Shown here: positions 35,018 through 43,493 of the stretch, piece by piece | Numbering within the stretch: the stretch's first letter is position 1 | Layout: each line of letters begins with the position of its first letter | Source of the DNA: Jiangella alkaliphila | GTDB taxonomy: Bacteria; Actinomycetota; Actinomycetes; Jiangellales; Jiangellaceae | Direction: 5' to 3' | DNA: 64,000 bases | Assembly (NCBI RefSeq): GCF_900105925.1 | Contig: NZ_LT629791.1 | Coordinates: 5,922,001 to 5,986,000, forward strand | Program-made: the position numbers and the translations under genes | Notes under the pieces: generated by a model | Told to the model about the DNA's origin: nothing | Seen by the model: the letters and a program-made list of their open reading frames with translations, nothing else | Databases searched by the model: none

Positions 35018-35925
35018 CGGTCCCTCCCCAGGGTCAGCCGCTGGATCACCGCGACGATCAGCGTCATCACGAACAGCGCCAGCCCGATCGCGCTCGCGTA
35101 CCCGAAGTCGAAGTACCGGAACGCCTGGTCGTAGAGCTGGAAGACGAGCATGTAGCTGGACTGCGCCGGCCCGCCGCCGGTCATCACGTAGACCGTGTCG
35201 AACACCTGGAACGACACCGTCGTCTCGATGACCGCGAGGAAGAACAGCGCGGGCCGCAGCTCCGGCAGGACGATGTAGCGGAACCGGTGCCAGGCGCCGG
35301 CGCCGTCGGTGAGCGCCGCCTCCTCCAGCTCGCGCGGGATGTCCTGCAGCCGTGCCAGCAGGATCAGCATCCCGAACCCGAACCGCGTCCACACCGCGAC
35401 GATCACCAGCGCCGGCACCACCAGCGCGGTGTCGGACAGCCACGACTGATCCGGCAGGCCGACGGCGCCCAGCAGCGACGACCACGGCCCGTCCTCGGAG
35501 AAGATCCAGGTGAACACGATGCCGGCCAGCACCAGGCTGGTCACGACCGGCAGGAAGAAGATCGACCGGAACAGCCGGACCCCGCGGAAGGACCGCCGCA
35601 CCAGCAGCGCCATGCCCAGCGCGGCCAGGATCGACAGCGGCACCGCCAGCACCGAGTAGACCAGCGTCGTGCGCAGCGCCCGCCAGAACAGCGGGTCGTC
35701 GACCATCCGCTGCAGGTTGTCCAGGCCGGTCCAGCTGGTCTCCGCGCCGATCGTGTAGTCGGTGAACGCGAGCACGCCGCCCGCGATCGCCGGCCCGAAC
35801 CGGAACGCGAGGAACAGCAGCAGGACCGGCAGGACGAACAGCAGCCCGACGCGGGCCTCCCGCCGGCGCATCGCGCGCCGGGAGGAGGCCGCACGGGAGG
35901 CGACCGCGGTTCCGCTCACCGTCAT
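35014..35925 (-). CDS. Carbohydrate ABC transporter permease (MalF type)
   Basis: 303 aa. Six spans begin with VGLLFVLPVLLLFLAFRFGP; FTDYTIGAETSWTGLDNLQR and the EAA loop EAALTDGAGAWHRFRYIVLP are typical, as is YVMTGGGPAQSSYMLVFQLY. The ATG at 35925 overlaps the binding-protein stop (35922) by four bases. It forms the membrane channel together with the MalG-type permease. Confidence 0.94.
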   Translation of the reverse strand: MTVSGTAVASRAASSRRAMRRREARVGLLFVLPVLLLFLAFRFGPAIAGGVLAFTDYTIGAETSWTGLDNLQRMVDDPLFWRALRTTLVYSVLAVPLSILAALGMALLVRRSFRGVRLFRSIFFLPVVTSLVLAGIVFTWIFSEDGPWSSLLGAVGLPDQSWLSDTALVVPALVIVAVWTRFGFGMLILLARLQDIPRELEEAALTDGAGAWHRFRYIVLPELRPALFFLAVIETTVSFQVFDTVYVMTGGGPAQSSYMLVFQLYDQAFRYFDFGYASAIGLALFVMTLIVAVIQRLTLGRDR

Positions 35926-37193
35926 CCGAGGAGCGCGTTCGCCGCGTCGGCGGCGTCGTCGAGCGCCTGCTGCGGCTCCTTGTCACCGACGAGGACGGCC
36001 TGGATCTCCGGCGCCAGCACACCCATGACCTCGCGGGCGTGCTCGTTCAGCGGGCCGACGGTGGTGAGGCCGGCGAACTGCTCCAGCTCGCCCAGGATCG
36101 GGTCGCCCTCGTACAGCGCGCCGACGGACTCCTTGGTGGAGAAGAACCGGCCGGCGGTGTCGTACTCGGAGGCCTGCTCGGCGGACGTCACGAAGTCGAT
36201 CCAGGCGCCGGCGGCGTCCTTGTCCTCCGACGTGCGCAGCATCGACAGCGAGCCGACGGTGCCGTACTGGATCTGCTCGGCGTCCTTCAGCGGCGGCCGG
36301 ACGATGACGTTCTCGGCGCCCCAGAAGTCGACGAGGTACTGCGGCTCCATGTGCCAGACGCAGGCGACCTTGTTCTGCGCGATGCGGGTCTGCTCCAGCG
36401 GCGGCTCGGTGGTGAGCTGGGCGGAGTCGACGTACCCGTCCTCGACCAGCTGCTGGACGAACTCCAGCGCGCGCACGCCCTCGTCGCTGTTGAACGCGAC
36501 CTCGGTGCCGTCGTCGTTGAAGACGTCGCCGCCGGCCTGCCAGAGCAGCGGGTAGAACGACAGGTTCAGCGAGTTGGCGACGTCGCCGCCATAGGCCGTC
36601 ATGTCGAAGCCTGCCGCCTGGAACGTCGGCGCCATGTCGAGCAGGTCGTCCCACGTCTCCGGGTACTCCGTCTGCCCGACGGCGTCGAAGACCTGCTTGT
36701 TGCAGACCAGCGCGAGGACGCTCTGCAGGATCGGCGCGCCCATCATCTGGCCGTCGATGCTGACGGAGTCGACGACGTTGGGCCGGTAGTCGGCCTTCTC
36801 GTCCTCGCTCAGGTAGTCGTCGATCGGCTCGATGTTGCGCGCGTAGGCCGGCAGCTGGTCCGGGATCAGGTAGACGACGTCAGGGGCGCTGTTGCCGGCG
36901 ATGGCGGTGGTCAGCGCCTGGTCGCGGTCGGCCCAGGGGAAGATCTCGACCGTCACGTCGACGTCCGGGAACTCCGCGTTGAACGCCGCGATGGTGTCGT
37001 CCCAGAACGCCCGGTGGGTGGGCTCGTCGGCGATCGCCGGGTAGGTCCACATGGTGACCTCACCCGAGACGGAGCCGCTGTCACCGCCCTCGCCACCCGC
37101 GGTGTCGGTGTCGTCGTCGCCACCGCAGGCGGTGGCCAGCAGCCCGAGGCTCAAGGCCAGCACGGCTGCGGTCGGAGCGTTGCGTGTACGCAT
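35922..37193 (-). CDS. Extracellular sugar-binding lipoprotein
   Basis: 423 aa. Signal peptide MRTRNAPTAAVLALSLGLLA leads to the lipobox ATACGGDDD (Cys 23). The mature part is a cluster-B solute-binding protein: FNAEFPDVDVTVEIFPWADR, GNSAPDVVYLIPDQLPAYAR, LVCNKQVFDAVGQTEYPETW and FNDDGTEVAFNSDEGVRALE. It delivers a sugar or sugar acid to the two permeases immediately downstream. The ATG at 37193 follows the purine-rich GAAGGAGACGGAGAG. The 44-bp gap to the FAD enzyme gene is the largest within this operon and could hold an internal promoter. Confidence 0.93.
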   Translation of the reverse strand: MRTRNAPTAAVLALSLGLLATACGGDDDTDTAGGEGGDSGSVSGEVTMWTYPAIADEPTHRAFWDDTIAAFNAEFPDVDVTVEIFPWADRDQALTTAIAGNSAPDVVYLIPDQLPAYARNIEPIDDYLSEDEKADYRPNVVDSVSIDGQMMGAPILQSVLALVCNKQVFDAVGQTEYPETWDDLLDMAPTFQAAGFDMTAYGGDVANSLNLSFYPLLWQAGGDVFNDDGTEVAFNSDEGVRALEFVQQLVEDGYVDSAQLTTEPPLEQTRIAQNKVACVWHMEPQYLVDFWGAENVIVRPPLKDAEQIQYGTVGSLSMLRTSEDKDAAGAWIDFVTSAEQASEYDTAGRFFSTKESVGALYEGDPILGELEQFAGLTTVGPLNEHAREVMGVLAPEIQAVLVGDKEPQQALDDAADAANALLG

Positions 37194-37237
37194 CTCTCCG
37201 TCTCCTTCTCTCTGTCGCTGTCTTCGTGGGTGTGGGG

Positions 37238-38521
37238 TCAGAGCACGGCGCCGTCGGCGGTCAGCCGGTCGCGCAGCACCGCCGCGTCCAGCTCGCCGAC
37301 GGCGCCGTCCGGGGCGAGTGCGGCCGCGGTGCCGGCCGCCTGTCCGAGCGCCATGCACTGGGCCATCGAGCGCACCGAGGCGTGCGCGTCGTGCGTGGCG
37401 GACAGGCAGCGGCCGGCGACGGCCAGGTTGTCCAGTTCTCCAGGTAGCAGGCAGCGGTAGGGCACGCCGTAGCTGCGTCCGGACCGGTGCCCGCCGACGT
37501 ACTCCCAGATGGTCGACTCGCCGTCGTCGTGGTCCTCGACGGGAGCGCCGCAGCGGGCGACGGCGTCCGGGAACTCGCGCGCCGCCAGCACGTCGTCACG
37601 CGTGAGCACGTACCGCCCGATCAGCCGGCGGGTCTCGCGCACGCCGATGCGCACCGAGGTCGACAGCAGGTAGGCGTCCTCGTACCCCGGCACCTCCTCG
37701 GTGAGGAAGCGGACGTACTCGGCCACCTGGGCCCGTCCCTCGGCCTCCGCCGCCGAGAGCTGCCACGGGTCGGTCGGATCTACGCCGCCGACCCGGGTCA
37801 GGTTCGTGTGCACGACGCCGGGCAGCACGGTGCGGTGCACCGAGCCTTCGCGCCGCGGCAGCCGGTAGCGGCCGGACTCGGCTGCCTTCGCCAGCCGCTC
37901 GTGCAGGTCCTTCGTGCTGATGACGCCGGTGTCGACGCCGCCGAGCCGGAACGTCGCGGTGAGCGGCTGGGTCTTCTGGTCTCGTGCCGGACGTTCGAGC
38001 GCGGCGCTCGCGCGCCAGGCGACCTCGGCGTCGCCGCTGGCGTCGACGACGGTGTTCGCCCGGACGGTGTGGGTGCCGGCCTTGGTCACCACCGTGAGTT
38101 CGGTGATCCGTCTCGCGGTGGTCGTGACGTCGACCAGCATCGTGTGCAGCAGCGTGGCGACGCCGGCGTCGTGCGTCAGACGGTCCCAGACGCGCTTGAG
38201 CGCCTCGGGTTCGTAGGTGACGCCGGTGCCGGCGCCGTAGCTGTTCGGCCGCTCGAACGCCTGGCCGCCGGCGAGCAGCGCGGCCGCGACCTCCCAGCCG
38301 ACGCCGCCGACGACCCTGCTGTCCGCGGTGCCGTCGCCGCCCGGCGCGTAGAAGCCGTAGAACGTGTCGAGCACCGCCGCGCCGGTGCCGCCGAGGAAGC
38401 CGGCCGCCTCGATCAGCAGCGTCCGCGCACCCGCCCGGGCCGCCGCGACCGCCGCGGCGCAACCGGCCGACCCGCCGCCGACCACGACGACGTCGCCGTC
38501 CCAGAGCAGCGGGGCGCTCAT
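37238..38521 (-). CDS. FAD-dependent oxidoreductase
   Basis: 427 aa, FAD_oxidored type. N-terminal ADP-binding GGGSAGCAAAVAAARAG, FAD contact TLLIEAAGFLGGTGAAVLDT, and NTVVDASGDAEVAWRASAAL. The C-terminal FAD motif is LDNLAVAGRCLSATHDAHAS with VRSMAQCMALGQAAGTAAAL. This family is often encoded beside sugar ABC transporters and probably oxidises an imported sugar or a derivative. The ATG at 38521 overlaps the preceding SDR stop (ATGA). Confidence 0.9.
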   Translation of the reverse strand: MSAPLLWDGDVVVVGGGSAGCAAAVAAARAGARTLLIEAAGFLGGTGAAVLDTFYGFYAPGGDGTADSRVVGGVGWEVAAALLAGGQAFERPNSYGAGTGVTYEPEALKRVWDRLTHDAGVATLLHTMLVDVTTTARRITELTVVTKAGTHTVRANTVVDASGDAEVAWRASAALERPARDQKTQPLTATFRLGGVDTGVISTKDLHERLAKAAESGRYRLPRREGSVHRTVLPGVVHTNLTRVGGVDPTDPWQLSAAEAEGRAQVAEYVRFLTEEVPGYEDAYLLSTSVRIGVRETRRLIGRYVLTRDDVLAAREFPDAVARCGAPVEDHDDGESTIWEYVGGHRSGRSYGVPYRCLLPGELDNLAVAGRCLSATHDAHASVRSMAQCMALGQAAGTAAALAPDGAVGELDAAVLRDRLTADGAVL

Positions 38522-39216
38522 CGCAGGCTCCAGCCGCCGTCGGCGGGCAGCACAGCGCCGGTGACCTGGCTCGACGCGGGCGAGAGCAGCCACTCGACGG
38601 CAGCGGCGACGGCGTCCGGGTCGGACGCGCGCCCGCCGCCGAGCGGCATCAGCTCGGGCAGCCGGCCATTGATGGCCGGGTCGGTCAGCGCGCGGGCCGC
38701 CATCGGGGTGTCGACCAGGCCGGGCGCCACGACGTTGACGCGGACGCCGTCGGGCGCGCCCTCGTAGGCGGCCGCCCGGACCAGCGTCTCGACGGCGCTC
38801 TTGCTGGTGAGGTAGGCGGCGGTGAGGAAGTCGCGGTCCAACGTCCGGGCCAGCGCCGACCCGACCACGACGACCGAGCCGCCGCCGTCGTTGCCGCGCA
38901 GCACCGGCAGCGCGGCCCGCAGCAGCCAGAACACCGAGTCGAGGTTGACCCGGTGCACCTCGCGCCAGGCCTCGTCCGTGCACGTGCTGACCGGGCCGTC
39001 GCCGAGCCGCCGGCCGGACCGTCCGACCGCATGCACGACGCCGTCGAGGCCCTGGAGCGTGTCGACGGCCTGCGCGACCGCCTTCTCGGCGCCGCCGGGT
39101 TGGGTGATGTCGACGCTGTCGCGGTCGACGGCGTGCACCTGGTGGCCGGCCGCGACCAGGGCGGCGGCACTGGCCGACCCGATGCCGCCGGACCCGCCGC
39201 AGACCAGGACCCTCAT
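38518..39216 (-). CDS. SDR-family oxidoreductase
   Basis: 232 aa. Rossmann motif VLVCGGSGGIGSASAAALVA, active-site Ser in VVVGSALARTLDRDF and an intact catalytic pair in YLTSK, then VRVNVVAPGLVDTPMAARAL and GAVLPADGGWSLR. It is a likely sugar alcohol or sugar dehydrogenase. The ATG at 39216 overlaps the SIS-domain gene stop. Within the operon it could work before or after the FAD enzyme; the order of reactions is not known. Confidence 0.93.
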   Translation of the reverse strand: MRVLVCGGSGGIGSASAAALVAAGHQVHAVDRDSVDITQPGGAEKAVAQAVDTLQGLDGVVHAVGRSGRRLGDGPVSTCTDEAWREVHRVNLDSVFWLLRAALPVLRGNDGGGSVVVVGSALARTLDRDFLTAAYLTSKSAVETLVRAAAYEGAPDGVRVNVVAPGLVDTPMAARALTDPAINGRLPELMPLGGGRASDPDAVAAAVEWLLSPASSQVTGAVLPADGGWSLR

Positions 39217-39980
39217 GGCGTGCCCCGCAGCACCTCGGCGGCGCGGCGGCCGTGGTCGAGATAGGCCGCCTCGAACCGGGCGGCGGACTCCTCCGGGCCG
39301 ACCAGCGCCTTGCTGGTGAGCACCGGCGGCATGGTGCCGGCAGCCGTCAGCAGCTCCGCGACCCGCACCTTGATCTCGTTGACGATCGCGACGGCAGCCA
39401 GCGTGCTGCCCGGCCCGACCGGGACGTCGAGCCCGTCGACGGCGCACAGGGCGTCGCCGGGCGGCGTGCACAGGTCGATGACGACGTCGGCGTGGTCGGC
39501 CAGCCGGGTGCCGGAGCTGTGCCGGACCGGCGCCGAGCGCGACTCCGCCAGCGCAGTCACCGCGACGACCTTGAGGCCGGCCTTGCGGGCCTGCTGAGCG
39601 ATCTCGATCGGGACCGCGTTGAGGCCGCTGGCGCTGAAGACGATCAGCGCGTCGGTCTCGCGCAGGGTGAAGTTCGCCAGGATCTGCTCGGCCAGCCCCT
39701 CGACCCGCTCGATGAACATCGCCTGCCGCTGCCCGTTCGCGCCCACCACCTGGGTGTGGAACGTCATGGACAGCTCGACGATCGGGTGGAAGCCGGGATA
39801 CGAGCCGTAGCGCGGGAAGAGCTCCTCGACCGGGATGCGCGAGTGGCCGGTGCCGAACGTGTGCACCACCCCGCCGCCGCCGATCGAGTCCGCGCAGAAC
39901 CGGCTGGCCGTCTCGATGGCCTCACCCTGGGTCCGCGCGATCGTGTCGAGCACCTCATGCGCTCGCCTGATCCAGCTCAC
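39213..39980 (-). CDS. SIS-domain sugar isomerase-like protein
   Basis: 255 aa. The SIS fold binds phosphosugars: GGGGVVHTFGTGHSRIPVEE, then TDALIVFSASGLNAVPIEIA and ALAESRSAPVRHSSGTRLAD. Close relatives are annotated as sugar isomerase domain proteins and usually accompany ROK kinases. The GTG at 39980 (VSWIRRAHEVLDTIART) is preceded by GGAGG at 5-bp spacing, so I prefer it over the GTG two codons upstream. The start lies inside the ROK kinase gene (26-bp overlap). Confidence 0.88.
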   Translation of the reverse strand: MSWIRRAHEVLDTIARTQGEAIETASRFCADSIGGGGVVHTFGTGHSRIPVEELFPRYGSYPGFHPIVELSMTFHTQVVGANGQRQAMFIERVEGLAEQILANFTLRETDALIVFSASGLNAVPIEIAQQARKAGLKVVAVTALAESRSAPVRHSSGTRLADHADVVIDLCTPPGDALCAVDGLDVPVGPGSTLAAVAIVNEIKVRVAELLTAAGTMPPVLTSKALVGPEESAARFEAAYLDHGRRAAEVLRGTP

Positions 39981-40905
39981 GTCCACCTCCGTCCGTCGTG
40001 GTCGAATCGCGTACGTCCAACGCGGCCAGGGCGGCGCCGACGGCTCCGGCGTCGGGTCCGAGCCCGGCCGCGACGACGTCGACCACGCCGATGAAGTCGC
40101 GTCGCTCAGCAAGTGCGATCTCGATGTACGGGCGCAGCCGCGGCAGCCCGGCCGCGACCCCGCCGCCGACGACCAGCAGGCCGGCCGGCAGGACGGCGCA
40201 CAGGCTGGCGACCGTCTCGCCGATGGCCCGGCCCGCGGTCGCGACCGCCATCCGGGCGTCGAGGTCGCCGGGCGCGAGGAAGGCGTCCTCGGCGGTGGCC
40301 CGCCCGGCGGCGCGGGCGATCGCCGTCGCGCTGGCGAAGGTCTCGAGGCAGCCGCGGTGGCCGCAGCCACAGGCCGGGCCGCGCCGGTCGTAGACCAGGT
40401 GCCCGATCTCGCCCAGCCGGTCGTCCGGGCCGGTCAGCAGCCGGCCGCCGCTCACGACGCCGCCGCCGACCCCGGTGCCCAGCGTCAGGAACAGCACGTC
40501 GTCGTGGCCGCGGGCCGCGCCCAGCCGCCACTCCGCCTGGCAGAACGCGCGCGCGTCGTTGAGGACGGTGACCGGCCGGCCGGTCGCCGCGCGCAGCGTG
40601 CCGGCCAGCGGGAAGCCGGGCCAGCCGCCGGGCACGTTCGGCAGGAACCGGACGACGCCGGTCCGCCGGTCGACATGGCCGGGGACACCGACGCCGATCG
40701 CGCCGATGCGCGCGTCGCCGCCGGCGACGTCATCGGCCAGGTACTCGGCACGGACGACCAGTGCGGCGAGGTCGGCGGCGACGGCGTGCGGGTCGGCCGC
40801 GGTCGGGACGGCGCCCCGGACCAGCACCGTGGTGGTCAGCGCGTCGAGCACGACCCATTTGACCGTGGTGCCGCCGACGTCGATGCCCAGGACCCGCTCG
40901 TGCAC
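39955..40905 (-). CDS. ROK-family sugar kinase
   Basis: 316 aa. The ATP-binding LGIDVGGTTVKWVVLDA comes first, then the sugar-binding VLNDARAFCQAEWRLG, LTLGTGVGGGVVSGGRLL, GEIGHLVYD and the zinc-binding CGCGHRGCLE. Full-length kinases of this type phosphorylate glucose, ManNAc or related sugars; no N-terminal HTH is present, so it is an enzyme and not a ROK repressor. It is the first gene of the leftward operon. The GTG at 40905 lies about 35 bp from the palindromic operator. Confidence 0.93.
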   Translation of the reverse strand: MHERVLGIDVGGTTVKWVVLDALTTTVLVRGAVPTAADPHAVAADLAALVVRAEYLADDVAGGDARIGAIGVGVPGHVDRRTGVVRFLPNVPGGWPGFPLAGTLRAATGRPVTVLNDARAFCQAEWRLGAARGHDDVLFLTLGTGVGGGVVSGGRLLTGPDDRLGEIGHLVYDRRGPACGCGHRGCLETFASATAIARAAGRATAEDAFLAPGDLDARMAVATAGRAIGETVASLCAVLPAGLLVVGGGVAAGLPRLRPYIEIALAERRDFIGVVDVVAAGLGPDAGAVGAALAALDVRDSTTTDGGGRELDQASA

Positions 40906-40939
40906 GCGACATCCTCTCCGGGAATCAACCTGACTGGCT

Positions 40940-40964
40940 GTCTAGATAGGCAGAGTATCTATAC
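40940..40964. promoter_or_regulatory. GntR-type operator between ROK operon and gntR
   Basis: GTCTAGATA (40940-40948) and TATCTATAC (40956-40964) form an inverted repeat with 8 of 9 positions paired and a 7-nt spacer. It sits in the divergent promoter region and resembles the GT-N-TA-N-AC half-sites of GntR/HutC proteins. A related site lies at 48562-48587. Confidence 0.75.
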
Positions 40965-41018
40965 TGCTAGTGAGTTCGTCAACCACGCAGCGACATCAAC
41001 CACAGCGACGGGGACCGG

Positions 41019-41735
41019 ATGAAGACGACAACACCGCCCGCGTACGTGATCATCGAGCGCGAGCTGCGGAAGACGATCGCGAAGGCCCAGCCGGGCGACC
41101 CGCTGCCCTCCGACGCCGAACTGTGCCGGCGCTTCGGCGTCAGCCGCATGACCGCCCGCCAGGCGGTGCAGCGGCTGGCCGCCGACGGCCTGCTGTACCG
41201 GGTGTCCGGCCGCGGCACGTTCGTCGCGCAGACGCCCGTGCACCGGCGCATCAACACGCTGCTCTCGTTCACCGAGGAGATGCGCCGCCGCGGCCTGAAG
41301 GCCGGCTCGCGCATGCTCGAGTCCGGCGTCCGCGCCGGCACCGACCACGAGGTCGTCGCACTGCAGCTGCCGGTCGGCGGGCTGGTGGTGGCCATCCAGC
41401 GGCTCCGGCTGGCCGACGGCGTCCCCATGGCGGTCGAGAACGTCCGGCTGCCGGCCGTCTGCGCCGGCGTGCTGGAGGCCGACCTGGAGGAGACGTCGCT
41501 GTTCGTGGCGCTGGAGGCGATCGGGCGGACGCCGACGCGCGCGCACGGCACGCTGACGGCCGCCGCCGCCGACGTCCAAGAGGCCCAGTGGCTGAACGTG
41601 CCGACCGGCGCGCCGCTGCTGATCGAGCAGCGCACCATCCACGACCAGGCCGACGCTCCGGTCGAGTTCACCGAGTCCCGCTACGTCGGCGGCCGCTACC
41701 TGTTCGACCTGGAGCTGCTCCGCCAGCCCGGCTGA
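41019..41735 (+). CDS. GntR-family (HutC/UTRA) transcriptional regulator
   Basis: 238 aa. The N-terminal winged HTH reads QPGDPLPSDAELCRRFGVSR, then MTARQAVQRLAADGLLYRVS and GRGTFVA. The UTRA ligand domain (about residues 85-235) includes LQLPVGGLVVAIQRLRLADG and FTESRYVGGRYLFDLELLRQ. Repressors of this type usually bind a phosphosugar or an amino-acid-like ligand. It is divergent from the ROK-led operon across a palindrome, so it probably represses that operon and itself. A similar palindrome before the beta-helix gene at 48547 suggests that it also controls the distal operon. Confidence 0.94.
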   Translation: MKTTTPPAYVIIERELRKTIAKAQPGDPLPSDAELCRRFGVSRMTARQAVQRLAADGLLYRVSGRGTFVAQTPVHRRINTLLSFTEEMRRRGLKAGSRMLESGVRAGTDHEVVALQLPVGGLVVAIQRLRLADGVPMAVENVRLPAVCAGVLEADLEETSLFVALEAIGRTPTRAHGTLTAAAADVQEAQWLNVPTGAPLLIEQRTIHDQADAPVEFTESRYVGGRYLFDLELLRQPG

Positions 41736-41750
41736 CGCAGCGGCGACCGT

Positions 41751-42047
41751 TCCATGATCATCGGCGATCCACCCCGCTCTGGAGCCTGTTGCGCTTTCGG
41801 CTGTCGCCGCGCTGGGCCGGGAGATCTTCCTGTGCGCGTCTCGCACTGTCGGCCAGGTGCCGCCCTTGGCAAGGCTGGTCGTCGTGATTGCGCCCGATAT
41901 GCCCGGCCTCGTTCGACGACCAGCCTAGCCAAGGCGGTCGGGCGTCGGGGCGGGAACGGCGGCCGCCGAAGATTCTTCGGCAACGCCCGCGCCGCACGCC
42001 ATTCCGCAACAGGCTCTCTGACGTGGGCGATAGCCGATGATCATGGA
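41751..42047. mobile_element. MITE-like element A (297 bp) with about 41-bp terminal inverted repeats
   Basis: The terminal repeats (41752-41792 and 42006-42046) match at about 32 of 41 positions, sharing the outer CCATGATCATCGGC and the inner GGAGCCTGTTGC. There is no transposase inside. The core holds a long hairpin (41864-41934). Element B at 56837 has the same ends but an unrelated core. It probably spreads by using a transposase encoded elsewhere. A target duplication is not clear. Confidence 0.8.
41864..41934. repeat. Long palindrome with the conserved CGG-CAT-CGG loop (copy 2)
   Basis: Arms of 21 bp at 41864-41884 and 41914-41934 pair at 20 of 21 positions (CCTTGGC, then AGGCTGGTCGTCG). 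The 29-nt loop, on the minus strand, reads CGGGCATATCGGGCGC at its centre, close to the loops of the palindromes at 33035 and 53530. It lies inside element A. Confidence 0.8.
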
Positions 42048-42281
42048 GTACTGGTCCGTCGTCACTCCGGGACGGCGTACCTCACTCGCGTGGGGACCGG
42101 ATGGTGGGCAGATCGGCGCCGGATGTGGTCCTACGGCGGGTGAGGTGTATCGGTGACGGGTGAGGTCACACCGTCGTACTGGTGAAACCGGCGGATCCGT
42201 GCACAACGGTGGGCCGGGACGACGGCCGCGAACCCCGAGGCGTGCCCAGTTCTTCCCCGTCCCCCTGATAGCTGCCAGTTC
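42048..42281. other. Intergenic stretch with no gene recognised
   Basis: The 234 bp between MITE-like element A and the insertion sequence hold no convincing open reading frame, RNA or operator. With the two elements, this makes the region 41736-43493 a mobile-element pocket between the two sugar operons. Confidence 0.6.
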
Positions 42282-42284
42282 TTA

Positions 42285-43359
42285 CGACGTTGTGCGCAAT
42301 AGGGATCGGGGCGTCCTCGGCTGAGGTGTCGGCTGTTTCGGCTACCGGGCGGCGGCGCGGTCGGAGACCAGCGATGCGACGGCGGCGATCGTCTCGGGTA
42401 GGTCGTCGCGGCGGCCGATCCAGCGTTGCAGGGGGCGCCAGTGCTTGAGTTCGCCGATGCCGTGCTCGACACAGATCCGGGTCGATGACTGGGCGTGGCG
42501 GGCTGCTCGCCAGGCGGCGAGGTCGTTCTCGGTGGCGTCGCCGCCAGGCTTCTTCGGTGGGATGCGCACCTGGCCAGGGTGGGCCTTGGCCAGGCCTTTG
42601 TAGCCATCGTCGAGTTCGGCTTCGACCCCCGGGTACAGGTCGAGCAGCTCGTCGATGCCGTCGGTTTTGACCGCGGTCTGGTCATGCATCCGGCCCGGCC
42701 GATACCCGCCGGCGAACAAGGTCCGCCCATGGGCGTCGGTGATCTGGCGTGAACTTGATCGTGTTCTGCCGCTTCTTCCCGGACACGAACGCCCGCCGCC
42801 CGGGCCGGTTCGCTCTCGGGCGGCGGACCTGGATCTCCGAGCCGTCGATTCGCAGCGTGACCCCGTGATGGGCGGCGTAGGCGAACACGTCGGCCAGGGT
42901 GCGCAGCCGGACCCCGGCCGGGGCGGCGTACCCGCGACCGGCCAGCAGCGGACGGACCTGACGCACCGCCCGGGTGATCGTGGACCGGTCGACCCCATAC
43001 AGCCGGGCCAGCGCGGCATGCGGCAGCTGCAGCCGCAGCACGACCAGCGTGACGATCACCCGGTCGACGAAGACCAGCTCGTGCTTGCGCCCAGCCCCTT
43101 CGGCGCGGCCACGGCGTTGTCGGCCACGGCGCTGGGCCAGCTCAGACTCCCGCCGGCCCGCCCATGGCCCGGCCAGCTCGGCCACGAGGCGACCCAGGTG
43201 GTGACGGGAGATCCCGATGAAGGCAGAATGAACCAAGGCCGCACGAGCCCATGATCGACTAGACACCGCTTCATGATCTTGTGCGGCCGCCCATCAGCTC
43301 CGCAGCGACGCGCCGTGACCAGCAATCACCTGCCGTCACCTCTATTGCGCACCAAGTCG
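42285..43359 (-). mobile_element. IS5-family insertion sequence (IS1031-group-like), 1075 bp
   Basis: Terminal inverted repeats of 18 bp (16 match): CGACGTTGTGCGCAATAG on the left and, on the other strand at the right, CGACTTGGTGCGCAATAG. Both ends are flanked by TTA (42282-42284 and 43360-43362), a 3-bp target duplication that fits the TNA rule of the IS1031 group. The single transposase gene is leftward and frameshifted. Confidence 0.85.
42342..43266 (-). pseudogene. IS5-family DDE transposase, frameshifted
   Basis: The N-terminal half reads from the GTG at 43266 and includes an HTH (ALARLYGVDRSTITRAVRQV) and the first catalytic Asp in TLRIDGSEIQVRRP. Near 42745 one extra C (ACGCCAGATC) shifts the frame. 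The C-terminal half continues in another frame: ITDAHGRTLFAGGYRPGRMH, then VEAELDDGYKGL (second Asp) and CVEHGIGELKHW (Glu). Corrected length is about 300 aa. The indel is not in an A-rich slippery heptamer, so programmed frameshifting is unlikely; the element is probably inactive unless this is a sequence error. Confidence 0.85.
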
Positions 43360-43493
43360 TTAGACCGCGGGCCCGCGGGTCAAGCGGTCATCGACGGCGC
43401 GAAGCGCCCATCAGTCCGCTTGAGGCGCGGGTGCGCGGCCAAGACAATGGGCAGCAGGGGGACGGCGAACGGTACACCCCCCGGCTGACCGGA

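Noticed and set aside
42342-43266. Programmed ribosomal frameshift in the IS transposase
   Set aside because: The shift site (ACGCCAGATC) is not a slippery heptamer, and the fix needed is loss of one C; a plain mutation or sequence error is simpler.
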